Assembly (NCBI GenBank): GCA_029931535.1
Contig: JAQPZY010001659.1
Coordinates: forward strand, 3,664,001 to 3,728,000
Reading direction: 5' to 3'
DNA: 64,000 nt
DNA from: Margaritifera margaritifera
Lineage: Eukaryota; Mollusca; Bivalvia; Unionida; Margaritiferidae
Positions 28,824 through 41,126 of this stretch are shown here, piece after piece; position 1 is the stretch's first letter; each line of letters opens with the position of its first letter. The notes below the pieces were generated by a model that was not told the DNA's origin, made no database searches, and saw nothing but the letters and a program-made list of their open reading frames with translations. A program made the translations under genes and the position numbers.

Positions 28824-29842
28824 AATGCTGATGCAGTTGTCACATCATTAAACTAGATGATTGTATACATCTATATTAGTGCCACACATAGCTCTATTAG
28901 TACTACACCTTTACAACAAAAGGTGACTGTGACCTACACTTCACATTTTATTAGCTTATGTTAAGTTTGCATTAAGTTCATGACCACATAGGTTTTTTGT
29001 AAGCTGTTTACATACCAGCCCACCTATAATCATAATACTTGGTGAGGGGATGTATCCTCATAAGTATTACATCTTTAATGCAAAAAGAGGTCGCTGTAAT
29101 CAATATTTCATACTTCAGTGACTTTGTTGCAATTTTGTGTTTAAAGTTCATTTCTTGGGCACCGTTCATGTTAGAGTCGTGACACTTTGAGAATTGGATG
29201 CATCTATGTTAGCACTACACCATTACAACCAAAGAAAGTCACTATGACATACATTTCACATTTTACAGGCTTAGGTAAAGTTTGTGTTTTGGCTCAGGAC
29301 CACATAGGTTTTTTGCATCCTGTGTACATACTATTATATAAGGAATCCTGAAACTTTTTGAAGCGATGCAACTTGATAAGTACTATTTCGGTGTGACCCA
29401 TATTTCATGCTTCACTGATTTGTGCTCAATTTTGTTTTTCAGCTTTTCATGCTTCAATCATTAAACTAGATAACTATACATATCTGTTAGTATCACACCT
29501 ATACAAAAAGGTCACTGTGACCTACATTTCACTGGTTTTTGTTAAGTTTTGCATTTAGCTCATGACCAAACAGTATTTTGCATTCTGTGTACATACTACA
29601 TGTATCCTGTCTAGAATCATGAAACTTGCTGAAGTGCTGCATCTTGATAAGCACTAATCCCACACTGTAGAAGCAGGTCATTGTGGCCCATATTTTGTCC
29701 TGCACTGACTTGGGTTAAATTTTGTGTTTGATATTTATTTCTCATGTACTGTTCATGCTAGAAATGTTGAAATGGGTGATGATATCGACCACTTTAAGAA
29801 TCACCCTTACAACAAAAGAAGTGCATCATGACCTATATTTCA
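28824..29842 (+). repeat. Dispersed repeat family 2 array (ERE-like palindromes)
   Basis: About seven diverged units of about 150 bp centre on GTCACTGTGACCTACATTTC, followed by GCATTTAGCTCATGACC and GAAACTTGATGAAGTG-like words. The unit core is near 28921, 29090, 29233, 29390, 29509, 29674 and 29820. The unit at 29509-29523 is a perfect AGGTCACTGTGACCT palindrome. The array lies between family 1 copies D and E. Confidence 0.65.
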
Positions 29843-30559
29843 TTTTTTAGCTCTGCTGGTCATAGACCAGGGGAGTTTATGGGATGTCTGTTGTCAGTTA
29901 TCTGTCATCTGTCTGTCCATTAGCACAAGTTTGTTATCGCTACTCCCCCTAAACTATTTGGAGGATTGCCATGAAACTTACACACATATTCATCTCATGA
30001 TCTAGTTGGTCCTAAATGAAAATTGGGCCGCTCGGACATCCAGTATGGCCACCACATCAGTTGTTTTGAAAATCTTGTTATCACTACTTCTCCTAAATGG
30101 ATGGTCATATGAACATGGGGTTTTCAGTAAAAGACTTCTTATGATGTTTAGTTGGTCCTAAATGACAAAGGCATCGATATGATACCCAATATGACTGCCA
30201 CAGCAACCATCTTGAAAATCTTTTTATCACTACTCCTCCTGAGCAGAAAGTCATATTGACATGGGGGTTTTACCAGAAGACTTCTTATGATGCCTAGTTG
30301 GTCCTAAATGAAAATGGTGCCAATCTGATGTCCAGTATGGCCACCACAGAGGCCATCTTGAAAATCTTATCAATACTCCTTCTGAATGGATGGTCATATC
30401 AACATGGGGTTTTCACTAAAAGACTTCTTATGATGTTTAGTTGGTCCAAATTGAAACTGCCAATCTGACATACATTATGGCTGCCACAGCAGCCATCTTG
30501 AAAATCTTGCAATCACTACTTAATGAATGGTTATATCAGCATGGGGTTTTCACTGAAAG

Positions 30560-33117
30560 CAGGGATCGCGCTGTGGATCGGCAATGTCGCAAATTGCGAT
30601 TTTTTTTCCTGATTGGCGACAAAATATAGCATCTGGCGATTTTTTTAGTGATAATGTTTTTGGCTCTTAAAACTTGTATATACAATCTGGGTTTGGAGTG
30701 GAGGAATTCAAAGGCACCACGAAAGGAAGCCGCAAACTTGGGTATACAACGCACTGGAATCTCTCTATTGTTACATAAACAAATCATTTTTTCATATCGA
30801 CCGCTTATGCTGACATCTGGCCTGAGTACTGTATGCGGTGATACACTCCAATAGTCATGCTACCGGACTTTAGGATGGGCCCGTTCCATTCTGAATCGAA
30901 CACCACCTTCGGTCTTCGAAAGTATTTACCTGGGCCAGTTACTATCTAGCTGAGGATTATTTAATCTCTTTACACCTTACAAAATTTCAAACCAAACCTT
31001 GTTCCGTCTACGCATACTTTTTTAATTTGCAAAAATAAAGTTGTTAACGGCGAGTGCAATGTTAAAGAAAATGCTATTTATAGTACAAGCACTGCCTAAA
31101 ACACGTCGTATGGTGCATGGTTGCGACGCGGATCCTTGCGCAGATAAAACTAAAAGTCGGTACATTTATACTGTATAAAACGTGCACAATATCATCAGCT
31201 ATAATCAGTAAAATTAAAATAAAGGCTACGAAACTACAGTGAAAAAAATTATCTCAATCATAAAAATGTAATGTAAGAAGAATATAGACTTTATCATTTT
31301 TTTTATTATATGCCACATATTCCAAAACAATGAAGTCTGAATAAAAATAGCATTATAATATTTTTGTAAAAATCATAATTAAGTACATTTAAAATAGCAA
31401 GAAATTTATACATTATTATTATAGAAGACCAAAAAAAAAAAAAAAAAAAACATATACACATGCATGCAGAATAAGTAATAATTCAAATAATAATTAAAAT
31501 ATTCAGATGACAATACTTTTTTCCCAGATCAAAAATGAATACAAATAAAAATAGAAATAATATTGTATAATAATGCTGATATTTTGTATCACAATTTTAA
31601 AATTAAGAAATTGAATCAGATTGTAAAATAAATAATTGTAATAATAATGATTTATATGTTTATCAGACATTTATACTTATATTTAGGAATTATTTGTATT
31701 TTGAACAAGATCAATAATAATAATAATAATTATAATGTCTACATTATATGCTCTATTCAAACTGCTGGCATACTAAATGCCATGTAAATATGAATTAAAT
31801 ATATTTAGATGGTGAAGACACTTATATTCATACTGCAATTTTGTGGAATGTTTAACATATGATATAAAAATGATAAAAATCTATAATCTAATTATCTGAC
31901 ATATTTATGAGTTAGAGAATTACATGATTTAGAGAATTTTGTTAATGTTGTTTTGTATCCATTTATTATAGTCATAGTCATTAAAGTAGTAGGCATCTTG
32001 TATGGTAATACAGTATAGATCCACATCACAACCGTGCACCTTACAATAAAAGTATTAACTATTTGATTTTACATTTCTATCTTTATTTGTATTCATCACT
32101 GATTTGGTAAAAAAAAAGAAGGTGTAAAAAGAAATATGTAATTCATATTTACATGGCATTTAGCATGTGCACGTTTTATACAGTGGTGTATGATTCAGAA
32201 TGGAATAGGCCCATACTATAGCTACAATCGACCAAACAACCGCTAATCCTTTTTTTGGGGGGGGGGGGATTTGGGCGTCCGTGGCTGTGAGATATGATAG
32301 AAAATTAAAACTGATGTTCTGTGATATGTGTTTTATACTTTTCGGACAATCTTCAAGAATTTTACATTCAAACGATTAGGTCCTTCCCGATTGAATATTT
32401 CCAAGGTCACCCTTTATTCTCATACAACATGTACATACTGTTCAGCCGACACAAGAAATTTACAAATACTGAGTCTGTAATAAACTGAATACAGCATATC
32501 ATTTAATATGATAAAAAGTCGGTCAGTTTATACAACTGTTTAAAGACAATTAAAAGGTAAGGCGGTCAGCGATAAACAGACACCTTTCAGAGATTTATTG
32601 AATTGACTCACAATAGCTAGGGTGATGTGTCATGTCAAATCCTTTGAGCACTGCTGAGGGAGAGCCCATTAGGTTAATTTGCATAGGTAGAGTACACTAA
32701 GTGGAACAACCAATTTGTCTTAAGTACATCAAAGAGAGAGAACCTAATGAGAATAGGCACGTACGAATGTGAAGGAGACTTCGACTTTGAAACTGCATTC
32801 AGCAAGTGGGCACGATGCATACTCATGTGACATTCGATTTTATTATTTTTATGAAACAACATTTTAATAGTGCAAAACAATAAGCATACAAAACAGTCAT
32901 GCAATGATTTATTCTGTAATATTCTGGTATTGTATTGTTTGCTGTCAATAAAGTAATAAATACTCCATCTTTTTCAATTTTCATTGCCTACCACATTAAT
33001 ATAGACATGGAAAAATACTTACTCCTTGCTTGGCGACACTTTTTGAAAATTGGTGACAAAATATTGAGATTTGCGATTTTTTTGGCGACAACTTTTTTAA
33101 AGCCAGCACCATCCCTG
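30560..33117. mobile_element. hAT-like DNA transposon with internal foldback arms (2.56 kb)
   Basis: The TIRs are CAGGGATCGCGCTG on the left and CAGGGATGGTGCTG read from the right. TGAAAG flanks both sides (30554-30559 and 33118-33123), and the array unit becomes continuous when the insert is removed. hAT duplications are usually 8 bp; only 6 are visible. Both ends carry the same words in direct orientation (GGCGACAAAATAT, GCGATTTTTTT). No transposase frame is seen. A further set of inverted arms lies inside (30873-32215). Confidence 0.65.
30873..32215. repeat. Nested inverted-repeat (foldback) segment
   Basis: Three inverted pairs are arranged around one centre. ATGGGCCCGTTCCATTCTGA (30873 onward) pairs with about 32185-32215. 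ACTGTATAAAACGTGCAC (about 31168) pairs with GTGCACGTTTTATACAGT (about 32167). CTAAATGCCATGTAAATATG (about 31772) pairs with about 32143-32163. The rest is very AT-rich and holds no gene. Confidence 0.6.
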
Positions 33118-33955
33118 TGAAAGACTTGTGATGTTTGGCTGGTCCTAACTGAAAATGGTGCTGACCTGACTTACAATATGGCTGCCACAATGGCCATCTT
33201 GAAAATCTTGTTATGGCTACTTCTCGTAGATGGCTGGTAATATCGATATTGTAATCTGTCCCTTAGAGAGACTCTTGTTACTAAATAACTTCTTATGATG
33301 TCTAGTTGGTCCGAAATGAAAATAGTGCTGCTCAGACATCTAATATGGCTGCCACAGTGGACAGCTTGAAAATCTTGTTATCACTACTTCTCCTGAATGA
33401 ATGGTCATATCAGCAAAGGGTTTTCACTGAAAGACTTCTTATGATGTCTTAAATTGGTCATAAATGAAAATGGTGCCGATCTGACTTCCAATATGGCCAA
33501 CACAATGGCCTTTTTGAAAATCTTGTTATAGCTGCTTCTTTCTAGATGGCTGGTCATATCGACATTGTTCTTTCACCAGAAGACTTCTTATGATACCTAC
33601 GTTGGTTCTAAATGGAAATGGTGCCAATCTGATATCCAGTATGGTCACCATTGCAGCCATCTTGAAAATCTTATTATCGTTACTCCTCCAAAACAGAAAG
33701 TCACATCAACATGGGATCTCCACTAGATGACTTTTTATGATGTCTTGCTGGTCCTAAATGAATATTGTGCCAAGTTGACATCCAATATGTCCACCACAGC
33801 AGCTAATTTGAAAATCTTGTTATCGCTAAGAATATCCAAGATGGTGTCAACACTCATCAGTTGAAAGGAAGAAATGGTCTTATCTTGAATTCCTGGAAAT
33901 TCTTTTCGGGCAGTAGAGTATCAGTCCCTTTGGGGGATTCATGTTATTGGCTTTG

Positions 33956-34240
33956 ATAAGTTGTTGCATTTAGATTATGACCACATAAGCTTTTGGCATT
34001 CTGTATACATACATACATTCCTACCTAGAATCATGAAACTTGGTGTGGGGATGCATCTTGATAAGTACTACACCATTATTGCAAGACAAGGTCTCTGTGA
34101 CCTTTATTTTATGCTTTGGCAACTTTGTTGAAATTATGCATTAAAAGTTCATTTATTAGGTATTTATGTTTGAATCGTGAAACTTGATAATACATACTTG
34201 CAACCAGAGGTCATTGTGACCTACATTTTATGCTTTCTAA
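33956..34240 (+). repeat. Dispersed repeat family 2, left part of a copy split by a LINE
   Basis: The segment carries GCATTTAGATTATGACC, GAATCATGAAACTTGG and two palindromic cores: AGGTCTCTGTGACCT (about 34089) and the perfect AGGTCATTGTGACCT at 34208-34222. The unit breaks at GCTTTCTAA (34232-34240), where the LINE poly(A) begins. It resumes at 41127. Confidence 0.65.
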
Positions 34241-34263
34241 TTTTTTTTTTTTTTTTTTTTTTT

Positions 34264-35693
34264 CTTTGTGGACCCCTCTTGGACCTCTAGCTATGTTAAG
34301 CTATCAGCCCTTAAGGTGTCCACCTTTTGTGCCGAAAATTTTTTTTAAAAGGTTTTTTTATATCTGTATGTACCCCCATAAGTCTGCTGTTGTGGGTTTT
34401 GAAAAACTCAAAAAGAATTTTGAAAAGAAATTTTATTTTTACTTTTTTGACTAGGGTTCCTCTTGTATATGTTTTTAGATGGGCATACTTGATTTGAATC
34501 CCGTTTCCAGGTTCCCAATCATTCCACCCTAGGCCTAAAGAAATTTACTCCATGGCTTGTACTCCCCTCCTCAGGTATTGCCCTTGCGGCTGGTTTCCTT
34601 GCCATGTTATAAAATGTTTTTAGTGATTCTTGCCAGGGATCTTTTATAAGTCCAGTGTATGCTATATGTGTGTTTGCTATATTTGTGTTATCGTATGCTA
34701 TAAACCCCTGTATTCTTGTTTCGACTGGCTTTAGTTTCCAAATTTGGTTATAGTTGTTATTTACTTTTAAGAAGAAGTAAAAAAAATATATATATATAGA
34801 AACAGGTTCTAAAAAGTATAATCTAATCTCTTGATGGAGATTTAACTTTGGAGGCTGGTGGCGCATATTTTTAGGCCCGTGTTGGAGGTATCCTTAGGTT
34901 CTGCAAGTTTATTTTATATGATACCTTCCCCACATCCATGGGCCATACTTGTGCGCTCCCCCTGTCTCCTTTATACTATGGTTCCAAAGACCACATTTAA
35001 AATTTCCAAATTTTGTTTTCATTTATGCGACAAAATATGTATGTATAAAAAAAAAAAATTAAAAAAAATATATAAATTTGTATTGGTTTGTGTGTCTGAG
35101 GTGCGTGTAGGCAGGATAGAATTTCGCAGTTGTTAGTACATATTATTGTTTTCCCCTTATTTTCTTGTTTTGTGATGTTTATTTGGTTATGCCTAATTTT
35201 TCGGGTACTCTGATGTGACCCTTACTACTTCATGTTAGCCATGTAGCCTCGGTGTCACTCGTCTTCATATCCTACTTTGAGTCACATACCCATCCCCCCC
35301 GTTTTTTTATGTCTGTCTCCATTTTGTTCCTGTGTACATGGTTAGATTATGTTAGCACTGCGAATTCTTTCTATTATTAGTTGTTATTATTATATCCTGT
35401 CAATTTTTTTTTTTTTTTTTTAAGATGTTTTTGTTATAGATCAAATACATTGCGTATGACTTTGTGAGGCTGGCCTTTCTAACATGTGAGTGTATAGGTC
35501 CCAGGTCGCCTTTACGACGTACCTCTCCCCTAATGGGAGGGCCTACTGGGTCCCAACTCCAACAGAGGTTATACTTGGGTCCTCTAAGTAAACAGCATCT
35601 ATATTTAAATTTGTTTGATTATTAATTTATTCTCTTTATTTTAAAATAGACAAGAGTACTTGTTATACGTTAAAAAAAGAAGAAAAAAGGTTT
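34264..35693 (-). other. 3' UTR of the L1/Tx1-like element
   Basis: The segment lies between the ORF2 stop and the poly(A) tail. No conserved frame is seen. It is rich in C/T on the + strand with several poly-T and poly-C runs (for example 35406-35422). Length and position fit a LINE 3' UTR. Confidence 0.6.
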
Positions 35694-38600
35694 TTAATTT
35701 TCTTCCAAACCTTTATAACATTTTATCATAGTTTTAGTGATGTACGATATAACATTATCGTACAGTTTTTTATCCTTTATATTATTAGTATATAACAGGT
35801 TTTCTTCATGGTATACTCCATTTTTACTTATTATCATGTTTATTATTAATTCCCTATCTGCTTCTGTATTCTTACATTTTAATATCACATGTCGTTTTGT
35901 GTAAAGTGTGTTTTTACACAGTGGACAATTTCTTGCACTAGTTGCTAAATGTCTTTTAAAGGCTACGGTTCCCGTGAGCCACACATCATTATTATACTTA
36001 TATATTAAACTTTGTTTGTAATTTGACCGTATACTCTTCCATTTTTTCCATATTCCCCCCCCCCCCCCCATTGTAGCCCCGGATTTTCTTTTTCTACAGT
36101 ATGTCTGTTTTTTTGGTTTATCTCCTTTATTATGTTTCCATATGTTAAAGTATCCTTCTCCTCTGTCCATATTTTGTCATTATTTCTATATCTCATTATT
36201 ACATTTTTTATTATAGATAAGTTTCTTGGTGGTTCAATTAATTTAGTGAGATTATTACTTCTATATATTGCCGGCATATTACTGAGTATATATCCATAAA
36301 AATATATGTAAACAGCCGCCCACCCAAAATTTATTTTCCCTTGTATATTTCGTATTCTATGTAAAATATAGGCATTCTTTTTATATCTCAGGCTTGGTAT
36401 TCCCAACCCCCCTTCCATTTTAGATTTATATAAATTTTCTCTCTTGGGAGAAGGTGCATTCCTCCTCCCCATATAAAATGTACTATTTTTTTATCTAAAA
36501 TATCTGACCATGTGTTTTTAAAATCTATTATCTGCATATTATACCATAGGATACTATATATATATATATATATGTCTGTGCGACTTGTGTTCTTTCCATT
36601 ATATTCAGGGGTGAACATGACCATATTTCAATTTGTGTTTCTACCTTATCTAATACATGTTTATAATTTACTTCTTTGGCTTTCCCACCAAAGTATACCC
36701 CCAGGGACTTAACTTTGGATTAAATGAGTTCTGGTGGTAGGCCGGGATGATTCCCCCACCAGTTCCCTATCAGGAGTATCTCCGTTTTCCCGTGATTGAT
36801 TTTGGATCCCGAAGCTCTTCCAATCTTCCAAAATTTTCAAATTCATTTTGTAAATGCTTGAATGAAAAGCCATCACATATAAAATTGGTGCAGTCATCTG
36901 CGTGTTGTAAGATTTTGAATTCATTTTTTAAATTGGGTATTTTAATCCCTTGTATATTTCTGTTATTATTTATTTTTACACACAGCACTTCTATTGCAAA
37001 AACATACAAGAGCATGGACAGGGGACACCCCTGTCTTACTGATCTTTCAATTTTAAAGCTCTTTGTTTTTGCTCCATTCATTTGTACTACTGATTCAATA
37101 TTTTTATATAGTGTTTTTATCATGGAGCAAAAAGTTGCTCCAAATCCATAATTAATTAAAATATTTTCTATATAACTTTGTTCTATACAATCAAAGGCTT
37201 TTTCTTGATCGTATAGGATCATGGCTCCTTTTTACCCCTTATTCTCTATGTATTCTATCACGCTTTGGATGTTTAGTAAATTATTTAAAATGTTTTTCCC
37301 CTCTTCCCCACAACTTTGATTAACGTTTATTATTTTCCCCATACAGGTTTTAACCCTATTCGATAAAATTTTACTTAATATTTTGTAGTCTGTATTCAAT
37401 AAGGAAATTGGTCTCCAATTTTTCAGATCTTGTACCTCCCCTTTCCCTTTATATATTAGGGTAATAATTCCCTCTTTCATTTTCCTTGGCATTTCTTTTT
37501 CTAGCACTATATTATTAAAATACATATTCTAGGATTGGAGTTAATTGGGCTTCAAATTTCTTATAAAAGTCGGCAGTCAAGCCATCTGTACCTGGCGACT
37601 TTCCTTTATTTAGTTGTCTGATAGCTCCTTTGATCTCTTCTGCTGTTATAAAAGCATCATAGTTATTTCTATGTTCTTCCTCTATTTTTGTAAAATGTAT
37701 ATTTCCACAATAATTGTTTATTTCTTCGTATTCTATATGTTGTGACGTATATAAAACCTTATAAAAGTCATGTATCTCTTGCATAATTTCTTCTTTTTCT
37801 GTAAGTACTATATTATCTTTCTTTAATGTTTCCATGTTTTTCCTTTCCCCTCCTTATTTCCTCCCTTTTATATATTCCTTTCGCTTTTGTATATATGTTA
37901 TCAAATTTCCCTGCTCTTATCTTATCTCCATTATTTTTATACTTTAGTACTTCTTCATATTCTTCCCTAAGTTTTTCTTTTTCCTTCTCATTTGCTTTAT
38001 TATTCTTTCCTATATTGCTATATCTTACTTCAACCCCCTTATTTTGTCTTGTTTTATATTAGTATATATTCTCGTAAGTTTCTTAATTAGTTTCTTTAAA
38101 TCTTCCCATTCTTTCAGTATATCCCTTGTTCCTTCTATGTTAAAATTATTTAAAATCTCTACTATTTTTTCGATGTATTCATTTTCTCCTAAAATAGAAT
38201 TATTAAATTTCCAATATCCTTGTCCCCATTTATTTCACCTTTTTGTTTTAACTGTTAGTATTACTGGATTATGATCCGAGATTGTATTTTTTTGGATCTC
38301 ACATGTTATAACTTTATCAAGCTCATTTTGGGATATATAATATTTACCTAACCTACTTGCTTGCCCTTTTCCATATTGGTGCGTGTACTCTCTCTTGTCT
38401 GGATTCATTTGCCTCCAGACGTCTACTATTTTATTTTTCATTATAAAGTTTTGAATGATTTCTACCCTTCTAGCTTTTGATTCTTTTGGTTTCATCCCCC
38501 CACTCCTATCCATATTACTCGTAACCCAGTTAAATCCCCCCCAATTACAAAATTTTCCATTGAAAATTTTTGCACATATTCATTTAAATCCTTTACGAAA

Positions 38601-38980
38601 TTTAACTTTTTAGATATATTTGTTTGTGTATCATTATTCGATGCTGGCACGTATACATTGACGAAGTGCCACCCATTAATCTTTATGTGATTTATCCTTC
38701 CATTAAATTTGTCTTCCGTTGCAAATTGCTCTCATGTTAGTTTTAAAGCTGTATTTTTTAAAATTGTCGCTACTCATGCCCAGTTTTCAGTTTTACTATT
38801 GTTATCTATAACTATCCCATTAAATTTCTCCTCAATTTCCCTTTATAATTTTTTGTCTATATTGTGTGTTTCTTGTACTTGTATTATGTCATAGGACTTT
38901 ACTATTTCATATAATTTATCTATTTTTCCCTTAATTCCATTTATATTTATGGTTATCACCCGGAGGTTTTGTCCCTCCAT
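35694..38980 (-). pseudogene. L1/Tx1-like ORF2 (endonuclease, reverse transcriptase, C-terminal zinc knuckle)
   Basis: The start is MEGQNLRVITININGIKGK at 38980, in a fair start context (CACCATGG). The endonuclease shows DIIQVQETH (about 38890), VNVYVPAS (about 38660) and SDHNPVILTV (about 38270). The RT shows NKGKSPGTDGLTADFYKKF (about 37600), GIITLIYKGKG (about 37470), NWRPISLLNTDYKILSKIL (about 37420), DQEKAFDCIEQSYIENIL (about 37200), RQGCPLSMLLYVFAIEVL (about 37040) and QHADDCTNF (about 36900), where the usual YADD reads HADD. The C terminus carries CPLCKNTLYTKRHVILKC (about 35930), a CX2CX7HX4C knuckle as in L1/Tx1 lineages. Several stops and frameshifts (near 38840, 38520, 37235 and the C-run at 36056-36069) inactivate it. 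Confidence 0.85.
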
Positions 38981-39052
38981 GGTGCCATATAAAAGTTTGT
39001 AGTTAGCTTTCCTATTTGTTGCTTATTTAATTCTATGTTTATTGTGTTATAT

Positions 39053-40521
39053 TTATTGTGTTATATTTGGATTAGTTCCTATGTCTTTTTCACTCTCCTT
39101 TTGCGTTTCTCTCTTTCCATTTAAATTGTGTACATTTAGGTTCTTTTCTCTGTACTGATCTATAGTTAGTCTTTTCTTGTTCCCTTTCGTTTGTATCCTC
39201 GGCAGGGAGACCGATCTCCCTGCTTTGGGCATTTTAGATTGATTTTCTTTTCCATCTGACTCTTCTTTAGAAGGCCATTCTGCCGATGCAGTATTCCTTC
39301 TTTTTCGTTTTTGAGTCTGTATGGGAGTTGACGTTACTGGCAAAGTCCCCTCCCCTATCTTGCTTATATCCTCCTCTTTCGAGGGGGTTTGTGTCATTTG
39401 TCCCTCCCCTTCCTTATCAGGTTTTTCCCCTGCTCCTACTGTTGGGGAAGAGTCCTCTTCCTCTACAGAGCTTTTAAGACTATCTGACTCCTCAAACGTT
39501 GGCTCAATTAATTGATAGTACAGAGCCTTTTGATTTTCAATCAACTTGATTTCTATTTTATGTTTCCTTTGTTCTTTTTTCTTGTTATTTCTTAATCTTT
39601 TCTTTTTCTTTTGGACTTCAAAGGGTTGGCTCTCCCCATTATCGAAGTCCTCCCACTCTAAACCCATCCCTTCTCCAATAGTTCCCTCTATATTGGTTTC
39701 TTCTACCAGTATTTGTCCCTGCTTTTTTGCTTCTATGGAATCGCCCTGTTCCTCTACCGTTTCTATTTCTATTTCAGTTTCATCTTCCCCTAGGGCTTCC
39801 ATTTCGCCCTGGCCTATACTTTCTGGTAGCACTGCTGCTTTTGCAGCGTAAGTAGTTCCTTCTTGGAACTGGTGATTTGTACAGTCTCAGGGTACATGGC
39901 CCGTTTGCTCACATCTGTTACAGGGGCGATGATGGATACATCCCATGTACCAGGATTTTAGTAAGAATCCCATAACATAGACAAAGGTTGGGAGTAATTT
40001 TGCTTTTTCTGTGTCCATCTCCACTATCCTTACCCCTGTTTTGATGCTAGGATAACCCCAATATGTCGCGGTCTTTTCCTTCTGGGCTTTAATTTGGAAT
40101 TTTGACTCTAACTTTGATAGTAATTCCTTTGTTGGTACTTCCATCGGGAGTCCAGTAAAATGTACATCCACTGATTTACCCTCTATTACCCTCTCTATTG
40201 GGGGGGTGGGGGGGGCCTCCCTACTTTAATTTTTCTCCCCTTCACTTCCATGTCCACTTCAGGTAAGATTGGGATATTCCCATTGGCATATAAGAAGAAG
40301 CGCCCTCTCCCTCCATTCTGAAGGGCCCCAATGGCGTCCACAGGTATGCCTCTTCTGACCAACTCTTGCAGTATTTCTGCTGGTCTTGGTCTTTCGTTTT
40401 CTGGCCAATCCTGACAGTCCAGCATCTGGCACCCAGCATTTCTGTGTGCCAGAAGGACTCTGTTGCCATATGTTGTGTCTACATTTGTGTGAAAATATTC
40501 TTCTAGTTTTCTCCCTGACAT
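39053..40521 (-). pseudogene. L1/Tx1-like ORF1 (RNA-binding, CCHC knuckle)
   Basis: ORF1 starts MSGRKLEEYFHTNVDTTYGN at 40521. One frameshift at the C/G homopolymer (about 40199-40216) and one in-frame TGA (about 39896) interrupt an otherwise continuous product of nearly 490 residues. Its order is an N-terminal globular part, a second domain (VDVHFTGLPMEVPTKELL), and a zinc knuckle CNRCEQTGHVP..DC (CX2CX4HX4C, with the stop inside it). A long acidic then basic, low-complexity tail follows, beginning MLPESIGQGEMEALGEDETE and ending NITQ. The stop precedes the ORF2 ATG by about 70 bp. Confidence 0.75.
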
Positions 40522-40584
40522 TGTTTAGGATATTACAAATATCTATTCTAGGGGTGTATTTTTTCTCACTTTTGATTAGTCACA

Positions 40585-40900
40585 AAATTCCTTCAAATAT
40601 TCACATAAAAAATACATGCAAGACTAGATCTTAATGAAACATAAAGTTCATTCAAAATTTCACAGTGTGCATGCAAAATAATTTCTAAACAAACAAAGCG
40701 TTCGTTCAAATATTCAAAAGGTGCATATAAACACTAGCGTCTGAACAAAACTAAAGTTCATTCAAACTATTCAAAAATGTGCATATTAATATCCAAATGA
40801 GCCAATGGTTCATTCAAATATTCAAAAGAATTCAAAAAAAGTGCATGTGTATCTATCATTCAAACAAACAAAAGGTTTGTTTGAGTGCTCAAAAAGAAAA
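40585..40900 (-). repeat. Tandem monomers in the LINE 5' UTR
   Basis: Five diverged units of about 54 bp begin near 40592, 40647, 40701, 40757 and 40809. Each carries TTCATTCAAATATTCAAAA followed by GTGCATAT-like sequence. They lie just upstream (minus strand) of ORF1. Confidence 0.75.
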
Positions 40901-41027
40901 ACAGGAAAAAAAGGATAAGCTGCTATAAATATAGAAAGAAAATTAGTGCATTTGAAACAGTATACCTCAGGTATCAGGGTTCCTGAAATCTATATGAAGT
41001 ACTGGATAAAGTGCATAGATGGCTGTT

Positions 41028-41055
41028 TCACAGATCGCTGGTGAGCGATCTGTGA
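41028..41055. other. Perfect 12-bp-stem hairpin near the LINE 5' end
   Basis: TCACAGATCGCT, loop GGTG, then AGCGATCTGTGA. It lies about 70-100 nt from the element's 5' terminus (41126) on the minus strand. Confidence 0.9.
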
Positions 41056-41126
41056 GTAGAATTCACTGCGCTGCTCTAACGATACTTGTAATTGTTCACT
41101 TCACTTCGCAAACAGACACTGAATAC

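Larger units (their letters stand above)
29843..33955 (+). repeat. Dispersed repeat family 1, copy E (split by a hAT-like element)
   Basis: The left-end signature is at 29843 (TTTTAGCTCTGCTGGTCATA). A third type of array unit of about 150 bp follows (TAGTTGGTCCTAAATGAAAA, TATGGCCACCACAGCAGCC, ATCTTGAAAATCTTGTTATC) at 29940-30559 and 33118-33840. A weak right end is at about 33915-33955 (CAGTCCCTTTGGGGGATTC). The 2.56-kb insert between the halves is listed separately. Confidence 0.6.
34241..41126 (-). mobile_element. Near-complete L1/Tx1-like non-LTR retrotransposon (6.9 kb)
   Basis: Read on the minus strand the element has a 5' UTR with tandem monomers, ORF1, ORF2, a 3' UTR of about 1.4 kb and a poly(A) tail (T-run 34241-34263 on +). 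It is flanked by GCTTTCTAA (34232-34240) and GCTTTATAA (41127-41135), a 9-bp target-site duplication with one mismatch. Removing the element restores a continuous family 2 unit. Both ORFs are broken by a few shifts and stops, so this is a recent but dead insertion. Confidence 0.85.

Noticed and set aside
39286..39851. Several Ser/Phe/Leu-rich + strand frames over the LINE
   Set aside because: They lie opposite the acidic/basic low-complexity part of LINE ORF1 on the minus strand.
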